Source: Streptomycetaceae bacterium
Lineage (GTDB): Bacteria; Actinomycetota; Actinomycetes; Nanopelagicales; Nanopelagicaceae
Length of the DNA: 5,254 bases
NCBI GenBank assembly: GCA_027490415.1
Contig: JAIXYD010000027.1
Span: 1 to 5,254, forward strand
Reading direction: 5' to 3'
Position 1 is the first letter of the stretch. Every line of letters starts with the position of its first letter. The notes under the pieces were generated by a model. It was not told the origin of the DNA and did no database searches. It was given only the letters and a program-made list of their open reading frames with translations. Shown here piece by piece: positions 1 to 5,254 of this stretch. A program made the translations under genes and the position numbers.

Positions 1-171
1 CGAGTAAAAGAGATTCTCAGATCTCATCCTGGAAAACGGGAAGTGCATCTACATATCGAAGATTCGGGTAAGAGCACCACAATGAAAATTGATGCCCTCG
101 TCACATCATCGCCAAGTCTGAGCGCTGATCTCAAGAGCATCCTTGGTCCCGATTGCCTCGTACGTAGTTAA
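1..171 (+). CDS. dnaE: DNA polymerase III alpha subunit, C-terminal end (partial)
   Basis: The frame is open from the first base and ends in TAA at 169-171, giving 56 residues. The peptide contains VKEILRSHPGKREVHLHI and later ADLKSILGPDCLV. This resembles the extreme C-terminus of actinobacterial DnaE: the 'L..HPG..EV.L.L' segment after the OB-fold region and the closing 'LK.LLGP' motif. DnaE is the replicative polymerase subunit that synthesises DNA in the replisome. Only its tail is visible, so none of the catalytic domains can be assessed. In known actinobacterial genomes dnaE is often found just upstream of the his operon, which supports the call. The stop lies 60 bases before hisD on the same strand, so read-through into hisD is possible. 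The start of the gene lies left of the window. Confidence 0.82.
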   Translation, partial: RVKEILRSHPGKREVHLHIEDSGKSTTMKIDALVTSSPSLSADLKSILGPDCLVRS

Positions 172-191
172 TTCAGCTAATCCTACGAATT

Positions 192-208
192 CACTCCTCA
201 TCCGAGTG
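192..208 (+). other. Small inverted repeat between dnaE and hisD
   Basis: CACTC (192-196) and GAGTG (204-208) are perfect complements around a 7-base spacer. Two possible G-U pairs extend the stem outward (190/210 and 191/209). No U-tract follows, so it does not look like an intrinsic terminator. It lies upstream of the putative hisD -10 box, roughly where a -35 region or operator would be. It could be a weak hairpin on read-through RNA, a protein-binding dyad, or chance. A five-base stem is weak evidence. Confidence 0.2.
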
Positions 209-219
209 GGGGCACAAAG

Positions 220-231
220 TAGACTGTCCAC
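220..231 (+). promoter_or_regulatory. Putative -10 box for leaderless hisD transcription
   Basis: TAGACT at 220-225 fits the actinobacterial -10 consensus TANNNT. Six bases (226-231) separate it from the GTG start at 232, the spacing expected if transcription begins on the G of the start codon. No Shine-Dalgarno-like sequence lies at the normal distance; the nearest G-rich run (206-212) is about 20 bases away. No clear -35 hexamer is seen about 17 bases upstream, as is common for such promoters. The TAG of this box is also the in-frame stop that prevents any earlier hisD start. The call rests on motif and spacing alone. Confidence 0.45.
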
Positions 232-1539
232 GTGATTCGAAGAGTAGATCTACGCGGTGTGCGCCGAACCAAGGCAGAGGTTCAAGAGCTTTTGCCGCGC
301 GCAACCCTGGATGTCAATGAAGCGATGAAGTTAATCGAACCAATCCTGAGTCGCGTGAAAAATGGTCAAGCGGAAGATCTTTACTCACTGGCTCAAGAGT
401 TTGATGGAGTCAGACCTCCGACGATTCAAGTACCGCAAGCTGCGCTAGAACTTGCTTTAGCCGAGCTAAATCCTGAAATTCGTCGCAGCTTAGAGATTTC
501 AATTGAGCGAATCCGTAAAGTTCACAACGATCAAGTGCGCAATCCACACACCACTCGAGTGGTTGACGGTGGAACAGTGACGGAGCGCTGGATTCCTGTT
601 GATCGAGTCGGTTTGTACGTTCCTGGTGGACGCGCTGTCTATCCATCCAGCGTGATGATGAATGTTATTCCAGCTCAGATTGCTCAGGTGCAAAGTATTG
701 CTGTGGCTTCACCTCCGCAGAAAGATCATGGGGGATTGCCGCACCCAACAATTCTTGCAACATGTGCACTTCTTGGAATCAAGGAAGTTTATGCAGTGGG
801 TGGCGCACAAGCGATCGCCCTCTTTGCATATGGAATGAAAGATGTGTGCGAGAAGTGCGACATGGTTACAGGTCCTGGCAATATTTATGTGGCTGCAGCA
901 AAGCGCGCACTACGCGGGATCATCGGTATTGATTCAGAAGCTGGACCAACTGAAATCGCAATCCTGGCCGATGAAACTGCAGACGCACGAAATGTTGCTG
1001 CTGATCTTATTAGCCAGGCAGAGCACGATGTAATTGCTGCTGCTGTCTTAGTGACACCATCAATAGCGCTGGCCGATGCAGTTGAGCAAGAACTCGCCCG
1101 ACAGATAAAGCTTACAAAGCACTCAGAACGTATTGTCACGGCGCTATCCGGGATTCAAAGTGCAATTGCAATCGTTGACGATGTTGCACAAGGTTTAGAC
1201 GTCGTGAACGCTTATGCAGCTGAGCACTTGGAAATCCAGACAAAAAATGCTCGTGAGGACAGCGCAAAGATTCGAAATGCTGGAGCTGTGTTTATCGGCC
1301 CATTTACTCCGGTATCACTTGGAGATTATTCGGCTGGCTCTAACCACGTTCTACCAACTGGCGGATGCGCCTGCCATAGCAGTGGACTTTCAGTAGCTAC
1401 ATTCCTGCGCGGACTTCACTTTGTTGAATACAGCGAGAGCGCTTTTAAAGATATCGCTCCCACTGTCATTACACTCGCAGAGGCTGAGGATCTACCAGCA
1501 CATGGCCAAGCGATCTCTGCACGTTTGGAAGATCGATGA
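232..1539 (+). CDS. hisD: Histidinol dehydrogenase
   Basis: This cytoplasmic Zn-dependent, NAD-linked enzyme oxidises L-histidinol to L-histidine in two steps, ending the pathway. The 435 residues are full length for the family. The N-terminus (MIRRVDLRG) matches actinobacterial HisD. Visible family motifs are [12 protein letters not shown] (190-201) and [10 protein letters not shown] (212-221) of the nucleotide-binding region, GPTE (238-241), and DLISQAEHD (258-266). The expected Zn ligands are Q262, H265, D364 (in [11 protein letters not shown]) and H424 (LPAHGQAIS). The catalytic Glu-His pair is E331-H332 in YAAEHLEI. The GTG start is favoured because an in-frame TAG lies nine bases upstream of its start codon and the conserved N-terminus begins at once. 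There is no Shine-Dalgarno sequence, so leaderless initiation is likely. It is the first gene of the his operon, and its stop overlaps the hisC start by four bases. Confidence 0.97.
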   Translation: MIRRVDLRGVRRTKAEVQELLPRATLDVNEAMKLIEPILSRVKNGQAEDLYSLAQEFDGVRPPTIQVPQAALELALAELNPEIRRSLEISIERIRKVHNDQVRNPHTTRVVDGGTVTERWIPVDRVGLYVPGGRAVYPSSVMMNVIPAQIAQVQSIAVASPPQKDHGGLPHPTILATCALLGIKEVYAVGGAQAIALFAYGMKDVCEKCDMVTGPGNIYVAAAKRALRGIIGIDSEAGPTEIAILADETADARNVAADLISQAEHDVIAAAVLVTPSIALADAVEQELARQIKLTKHSERIVTALSGIQSAIAIVDDVAQGLDVVNAYAAEHLEIQTKNAREDSAKIRNAGAVFIGPFTPVSLGDYSAGSNHVLPTGGCACHSSGLSVATFLRGLHFVEYSESAFKDIAPTVITLAEAEDLPAHGQAISARLEDR

Positions 1540-2636
1540 CAGATTCACGCTGGCCTGATTGGCTTCCGCTCAGAAAATCACTTGCGCCTTTATCAGCTTA
1601 CGGAGCGCCACAAGTTGATGCCGAGGCAACACTAAATACAAATGAGAATCCATTCCCACTCTCGCAAGAACTTGTGAAAGCTATTGCAGCACGGCTCTCA
1701 GAGGTGTGCGCAAATCTCAACCGATATCCTGATCGTGATGCTCTCGAGTTACGATCAAAGTTGGCAAGTTATATCAATGACCAATCTGGCACTTCGTTTT
1801 CTGCACCTGAGGTCTGGGTTGCAAATGGCAGTAATGAAATTATTCAATCCTTGTTTCTCGCTTTTGGCGATCAGGGTGCGATCGGTTTTACTCCGTCGTA
1901 CTCGATGCATCCACTCATTGCCCGTGTGACTTCAACACAATGGATAGATGGGCAGCGCCGTTCTGACTATTCACTTGATATCGACGATGCAATCAAGCAG
2001 ATAGTCAAGGCTGCGCCAGCCCTGACTTTTATTACAACCCCAAATAATCCAACGGGTGAAGCAATTTCCATTGCTGAGATTGAAAAGATTGCTCAGTCGG
2101 TTCCGGGCCTACTTGTTGTAGATGAGGCCTACGCTGAATTCTCCGAAGAGCAATCTGCTGTCACTCTGATTTCTCAATACCCACAAATAATCGTTATTCG
2201 CACAATGAGTAAAGCATTCTCGTTTGCGGGAGCACGCGTCGGATATTTACTTGCGCATCCATCTGTGGTCGAGGCCATGATGTTGGTCAGACTTCCGTAT
2301 CACCTCAGCACACTCACACAGGGTGCGGCGCTGGTTGCTCTAGATTTCAAATCTGAATTGCTATCGGGGGTTGCTGAGCTACGGTCAGAACGTGATCGAG
2401 TTGCAGCTTCATTGCGCGAGATGGGGCTAACCGTCCTGCCAAGTCAGGCGAATTTTCTACTTTTTACTGGTTTTCAATCGTCATCGCCGCAGTTATGGCA
2501 AGCGATGCTTGATCACGGAATTTTGATTAGAGATGTGGGATTATCAGGGTACTTACGCACCACAATCGGCACTGGCGCCGAAAATGAGAAGTTTCTACAT
2601 GCGCTACGAGAGTGCTTGGCTAAGGAGAAATCATGA
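1536..2636 (+). CDS. hisC: Histidinol-phosphate aminotransferase
   Basis: This PLP-dependent fold-type I aminotransferase converts imidazole acetol phosphate and glutamate to histidinol phosphate and 2-oxoglutarate. The 366 residues are a normal family length. Motifs in order are LNTNENPF (33-40), RYPD (63-66), ANGSNE (96-101), TPNNPTG (168-174), DEAYAEF (196-202) with D196 and Y199 placed to contact PLP, and [13 protein letters not shown] (225-237) with K226 as the Schiff-base lysine. R341 in LRTTIGT is the expected substrate-carboxylate arginine. The ATG overlaps the hisD stop (ATGA), with GGAAG at 1527-1531 a short four bases upstream, so translational coupling is likely. Aminotransferases of this subgroup can have side activity on aromatic keto acids, which sequence alone cannot settle. 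The gene neighbourhood makes HisC the clear primary role. Confidence 0.96.
   Translation: MTDSRWPDWLPLRKSLAPLSAYGAPQVDAEATLNTNENPFPLSQELVKAIAARLSEVCANLNRYPDRDALELRSKLASYINDQSGTSFSAPEVWVANGSNEIIQSLFLAFGDQGAIGFTPSYSMHPLIARVTSTQWIDGQRRSDYSLDIDDAIKQIVKAAPALTFITTPNNPTGEAISIAEIEKIAQSVPGLLVVDEAYAEFSEEQSAVTLISQYPQIIVIRTMSKAFSFAGARVGYLLAHPSVVEAMMLVRLPYHLSTLTQGAALVALDFKSELLSGVAELRSERDRVAASLREMGLTVLPSQANFLLFTGFQSSSPQLWQAMLDHGILIRDVGLSGYLRTTIGTGAENEKFLHALRECLAKEKS
2622..2627 (+). promoter_or_regulatory. Strong Shine-Dalgarno site for hisB
   Basis: AAGGAG lies five bases before the hisB ATG at 2633 and within the last codons of hisC. It is the best ribosome binding site in the window. It supports the chosen hisB start, and hisB can be loaded by new ribosomes as well as by coupling to hisC. 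Confidence 0.8.
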
Positions 2637-3217
2637 GAACTGCACGAGTTGAACGAACAACGAAAGAATCAAAGGTTCTAGTCGAACTCAACCTCGATGG
2701 AAGCGGTCAGATCAACGTTGAAACAGGAGTCCCCTTCTTCGATCACATGCTCTCTCAACTGGGAAAGCACTCAGGCTTTGACTTAACCGTAAAGACTGAA
2801 GGCGATGTCGATGTTGACTCACACCACACAGTTGAAGATACATCTCTCGCTTTTGGACAAGCACTTCGCGAAGCTCTAGGCGACAAGGCTGGAATACGTC
2901 GCTTTGGCGATGCCATGGTTCCACTCGATGAAGTTCTTGTACAAGCAGCGGTTGATCTATCAGGTCGCCCTTACCTTGTGCACCGTCAACCAGAAATCGT
3001 TGAACTTATCGGAACATTCGATACCACTCTTGGAAAACACATTTGGGAGTCGATCGTTGCTGAAGCTCGCATCGCTCTTCACATTCGTGTTTTGGAGGGG
3101 CGCAATGCTCATCACGTATTTGAAGCGCAGTTTAAGGCTGTTGCACGTGCACTTCGTGATGCAGTTGCCCTTGATGGACGAGTCAGCGGCATACCTTCGA
3201 CAAAGGGTTCACTCTAA
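2633..3217 (+). CDS. hisB: Imidazoleglycerol-phosphate dehydratase
   Basis: This enzyme dehydrates imidazole glycerol phosphate to imidazole acetol phosphate, the substrate of HisC. At 194 residues it is the monofunctional form, without the N-terminal histidinol-phosphatase domain of the enterobacterial fusion. Family motifs are GVPFFDHML (32-40), the first metal-binding HHTVED (64-69), [16 protein letters not shown] (98-113), the second metal-binding HHVFE (160-164), and the closing GIPSTKGSL. The two HHxxE-type motifs supply the Mn ligands of the family. The ATG overlaps the hisC stop by four bases and has a strong AAGGAG. Its last codons carry the presumed hisH ribosome binding site, and its TAA shares one base with the presumed ATT start of hisH. 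The histidinol-phosphate phosphatase must be encoded elsewhere. Confidence 0.97.
   Translation: MRTARVERTTKESKVLVELNLDGSGQINVETGVPFFDHMLSQLGKHSGFDLTVKTEGDVDVDSHHTVEDTSLAFGQALREALGDKAGIRRFGDAMVPLDEVLVQAAVDLSGRPYLVHRQPEIVELIGTFDTTLGKHIWESIVAEARIALHIRVLEGRNAHHVFEAQFKAVARALRDAVALDGRVSGIPSTKGSL
3202..3206 (+). promoter_or_regulatory. Putative Shine-Dalgarno site for hisH
   Basis: AAAGG lies ten bases before the ATT at 3217, inside the last hisB codons. The spacing is slightly long but usable. It favours ATT 3217 over the later in-frame ATT codons at 3226 and 3232, which would be about 19 and 25 bases away. Confidence 0.5.
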
Positions 3218-3816
3218 TTTCAACAATTGCAATTCTCGATTATGGTTCCGGCAACCTTCGATCGGCGGCACGAGCATTTGAAACCTCTGGACACAAAGTC
3301 GTGCTCACCTCAGATCCCGATGTTGCGCGTGAGGCCACTGGATTAGTTGTTCCTGGTGTCGGTGCTTTCTCGGCCTGCATGAATGGCCTCAACACCGTAA
3401 AGGCAGCTGAAGTAATCAACGCTCGATATAAAGAGTCTCGCCCAACCATCGGCATCTGTATTGGGATGCAGGTTCTTTTCGCCGATAGCGATGAAAATGG
3501 AACTCATGCAGGAATCAAGATTTGGCCAACATCAGTACGTAAGTTAAATGCACCCGTCTTGCCACACATGGGTTGGAACAACGTTGAACCCGATTCGAAG
3601 TCGTTGCTCTTTGCCGGCGTAGAAGGGGAGTCTTTCTATTTCGTCCATTCATATGCTGCTCGAGATTTACCTGGTGCAAAAAATACTTATGCCACTCATG
3701 GAGAGAAGTTTCTTGCCGCAACTGAAGATGGAGCGCTGAGTGCGACCCAATTTCATCCCGAAAAATCAGGAAAAGCTGGTTTGGCACTGATTAAGAACTG
3801 GAGTAGATCGCTATGA
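3217..3816 (+). CDS. hisH: Imidazole glycerol phosphate synthase, glutaminase subunit; apparent ATT start
   Basis: This class I glutamine amidotransferase hydrolyses glutamine and passes ammonia to HisF. Read from ATT it has 199 residues, the usual length. Motifs are [12 protein letters not shown] (2-13), PGVGAF (46-51), the nucleophile elbow GICIGMQ with C81, PHMGWN (116-121), YFVHSY (141-146), and FHPEKSG with H180 and E182 completing the Cys-His-Glu triad. The first canonical start codon in frame is the GTG at 3301. Starting there would delete the first beta strand and the conserved DYGSGN segment, so it is unlikely. Upstream the frame is open back to a TGA at 3172-3174 but contains no ATG, GTG or TTG. 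ATT 3217 overlaps the hisB TAA by one base and lies ten bases after AAAGG. A one-base difference (ATG to ATT, real or a sequencing error) would explain the pattern. Function is certain; the start is not. Confidence 0.93.
   Translation: MSTIAILDYGSGNLRSAARAFETSGHKVVLTSDPDVAREATGLVVPGVGAFSACMNGLNTVKAAEVINARYKESRPTIGICIGMQVLFADSDENGTHAGIKIWPTSVRKLNAPVLPHMGWNNVEPDSKSLLFAGVEGESFYFVHSYAARDLPGAKNTYATHGEKFLAATEDGALSATQFHPEKSGKAGLALIKNWSRSL
3800..3803 (+). promoter_or_regulatory. Shine-Dalgarno site for priA
   Basis: GGAG lies nine bases before the ATG at 3813, within the end of hisH. It supports the chosen priA start together with the ATGA overlap. Confidence 0.55.
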
Positions 3817-4538
3817 GTATTCTGGAATTGTTACCAGCAGTGGATGTTAAAGATGGTCGCGCAGTACGCCTTGTTCAGGGCGAGCTTGCACAAGAAAGCA
3901 TTTACGGTTCTCCTCTTGAGGTTGCTCTGGACTTTCAGAAATCAGGAGCCCAGTGGTTACATCTCGTTGATCTCGATGCAGCATTTGGCCGCGGAGAAAA
4001 TAGCGCGCTTTTGGCAGAAGTTGTGGGCCGCTTAGATATCGATGTTGAGCTATCGGGTGGAATTCGTGACGATGCGTCTCTGACGCGTGCACTTGCAACA
4101 GGATGTCGGAGAGTCAACCTTGGAACCGCCGCTCTAGAAAACCCTGAATGGACTTCCCGAGTAATTGCAGAGCATGGCGATCGCATCGCAGTTGGACTAG
4201 ATGTTCGTGGGCATGTTCTTGCTGCTCGTGGATGGACAGAAGAAGGTGGCGACCTCTTTGAAACGCTCGCTCGTTTAGAGTCAGATGGGTGTGCACGATA
4301 CGTTGTTACTGACGTAACAAAGGATGGAACACTGCAAGGTCCAAACCTAGAATTGCTTAAGGAAGTGTGTGCGGCTACAAAGAAGCCAGTAGTGGCAAGT
4401 GGTGGTATTTCAAGTCTTGATGACATCAGAGCTCTCTGCGCACTTAATCAGATGGGCGTTGAAGGAGCGATCGTTGGCAAAGCGCTCTACGCAGGAGCTT
4501 TCACTCTCGAGCAGGCGCTAGAAGTAACTCGCTCATGA
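3813..4538 (+). CDS. priA: PriA-type phosphoribosyl isomerase (HisA, possibly also TrpF)
   Basis: This (beta/alpha)8-barrel isomerase converts ProFAR to PRFAR, the substrate of HisF. At 241 residues it is a normal length. The first phosphate and catalytic region is [15 protein letters not shown] with D11 and R19. [13 protein letters not shown] (49-61), LSGGIRDD (80-87), [10 protein letters not shown] (138-147) with R139 and W141, and [14 protein letters not shown] (165-178) with D171 follow. Together these match the actinobacterial PriA group rather than E. coli-type HisA. In Mycobacterium and Streptomyces, PriA also performs the tryptophan-pathway TrpF reaction, using equivalents of D11, R19, the Arg-Trp pair and the second Asp. 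Dual activity is therefore plausible here, but a HisA-only relative (as described in Corynebacterium) cannot be excluded. The ATG overlaps the hisH stop, and the stop overlaps the hisF ATG, each by four bases. Confidence 0.94.
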   Translation: MSILELLPAVDVKDGRAVRLVQGELAQESIYGSPLEVALDFQKSGAQWLHLVDLDAAFGRGENSALLAEVVGRLDIDVELSGGIRDDASLTRALATGCRRVNLGTAALENPEWTSRVIAEHGDRIAVGLDVRGHVLAARGWTEEGGDLFETLARLESDGCARYVVTDVTKDGTLQGPNLELLKEVCAATKKPVVASGGISSLDDIRALCALNQMGVEGAIVGKALYAGAFTLEQALEVTRS

Positions 4539-5254
4539 CTCTCTCATCTCGAATCATTGCTTGCCTTGATGTTAATGAAGGACGAGTAGTAAAAGGCGTT
4601 AACTTCACTGATCTGGTCGATGCGGGAGATCCCGTTGAGATGGCCAAACTCTATGATGCTGAAGGCATCGACGAACTTACCTTTCTAGATATTTCAGCTA
4701 GTGTTACAAATCGTGAGACGACTTACGATGTCGTGAGTAGAACCGCTGAGCAAGTTTTCATCCCCCTCACAGTCGGTGGCGGAATCAGAACAGTAGAAGA
4801 TGTTGATCGCCTTTTGCGCTCGGGTGCAGATAAAGTTTCAATCAACACTGCAGCGATTGCTCGCCCAGAATTGATTTCTGAAATTGCCGATCGCTTTGGA
4901 ACTCAAGTTCTCGTTCTATCGGTGGATGCTCGAAGAGCACGGACCATCTCGGGTTTTGAAGTCACTACTCATGGTGGACGAACAAGTGCGGGCATTGATG
5001 CGTTGGAGTGGATTGAGAAAGCTACTGCTCTTGGCGTGGGAGAGATACTTCTCAACTCAATGGATGCTGATGGAACCCGCGCCGGGTACGACATTGGAAT
5101 GATTGCAAGAGTTCGTGAGATTTCATCGCTTCCCCTGATTGCTAGCGGGGGAGCTGGCTCACTTGAGGATTTTGCAGCCGCAATCGAGGCTGGCGCGGAT
5201 GCTCTCTTAGCAGCGAGTGTTTTTCACTTTGGGGTGCACCGCATCTCTGATGTA
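4535..5254 (+). CDS. hisF: Imidazole glycerol phosphate synthase, cyclase subunit (3' end missing)
   Basis: This (beta/alpha)8-barrel enzyme combines PRFAR with ammonia from HisH to give IGP and AICAR. The frame runs without a stop through the right edge, giving 240 residues; relatives are about 250-260, so some 15-20 residues lie outside. Visible motifs are SRIIACLDV with catalytic D12, VGGGIR (80-85), DKVSINTAA (99-107), VLSVDARR with second catalytic D131, NSMDADGT (174-181), [12 protein letters not shown] (202-213) and ASVFHFG (227-233). The residues equivalent to the ammonia gate of Thermotoga HisF appear as R6, E47, K100 and E170. This shows that the HisH-coupled channel is kept, so a functional HisH is expected. 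The ATG overlaps the priA stop by four bases and only a weak GAAG precedes it, so translation probably depends on coupling. Unlike in M. tuberculosis, no impA-like gene separates it from hisA. Confidence 0.96.
   Translation, partial: MTLSSRIIACLDVNEGRVVKGVNFTDLVDAGDPVEMAKLYDAEGIDELTFLDISASVTNRETTYDVVSRTAEQVFIPLTVGGGIRTVEDVDRLLRSGADKVSINTAAIARPELISEIADRFGTQVLVLSVDARRARTISGFEVTTHGGRTSAGIDALEWIEKATALGVGEILLNSMDADGTRAGYDIGMIARVREISSLPLIASGGAGSLEDFAAAIEAGADALLAASVFHFGVHRISDV

Noticed and set aside
172..231. Terminator or his-type attenuator or T-box between dnaE and hisD
   Set aside because: The gap is only 60 bases. It has no stem followed by a T-run, no leader peptide with histidine codons and no T-box-like sequence.
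811..818. GCGATCGC palindrome, seen again near 4178, and many GATC sites
   Set aside because: GATC sites number roughly thirty by eye, modestly above chance for this length. They fall in coding sequence at common Asp, Ile and Arg codons and are not arranged in any pattern. I saw no repeat array.
2904..3281. Plus-strand 125-codon frame crossing the hisB/hisH junction
   Set aside because: It is neither the hisB nor the hisH frame. Its peptide shows no similarity to either family and no ribosome binding site stands out. It is a shadow of two real genes.
3240..3455. Minus-strand 71-codon open frame opposite the start of hisH
   Set aside because: It covers the region of the odd hisH start, but its product has no motif and it lies opposite conserved HisH coding sequence.
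3301..3816. hisH as a 171-residue gene starting at GTG 3301
   Set aside because: This start removes the first beta strand and the conserved DYGSGN motif, both of which are encoded just upstream in the same open frame.
3935..4426. Long minus-strand open frame (163 codons) opposite priA
   Set aside because: It is antisense to a well-conserved gene. The product is rich in Ser, Arg and Pro with no recognisable motif, as expected from the complement of a coding frame.
4884..5102. Plus-strand 72-codon open frame inside hisF
   Set aside because: It lies wholly within hisF in another frame. The hisF frame carries all the family motifs through this stretch, and the alternative product has no features.

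Overview
The window is a stretch of an actinobacterial chromosome: the very end of dnaE (DNA polymerase III alpha subunit), followed by a tightly packed histidine biosynthesis operon, all on the + strand: hisD, hisC, hisB, hisH, priA (hisA) and a 3'-truncated hisF. Three things point to Actinobacteria: dnaE directly upstream of hisD, the hisD-C-B-H-A-F order, and a HisA that carries the PriA-type signature motifs. Base composition is close to even by eye (about 48% G+C in the one 60-base line I counted). That is low for Streptomyces or Mycobacterium and would suit a lower-GC, streamlined lineage such as the freshwater acI group (Nanopelagicales). This last placement is inference only.

Layout: 1-171 holds the last 56 codons of dnaE. 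172-231 is a 60-base gap, the only non-coding stretch in the window. It contains a small inverted repeat and a TAGACT box just upstream of the GTG start of hisD, a geometry that suits a leaderless transcript. From 232 to the right edge there is no intergenic DNA. hisD/hisC, hisC/hisB, hisH/priA and priA/hisF each overlap by four bases (ATGA), the signature of translational coupling. The one junction that differs is hisB/hisH. There the conserved HisH N-terminus is intact, but no ATG, GTG or TTG is available in frame, and the best start is a rare ATT that shares one base with the hisB stop codon.

Function: hisF and hisH encode the two halves of imidazole glycerol phosphate synthase (HisH releases ammonia from glutamine, HisF closes the ring). 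PriA supplies the HisF substrate by isomerising ProFAR. HisB dehydrates IGP, HisC transaminates imidazole acetol phosphate, and HisD oxidises histidinol to histidine in the last two steps. The early enzymes (HisG, HisE, HisI) and the histidinol-phosphate phosphatase are not in the window. No tRNA, rRNA, mobile element, CRISPR array or convincing terminator was seen. This is a core metabolic region, and I found no sign of an undescribed system. The observation most worth checking is the apparent non-canonical start of hisH.
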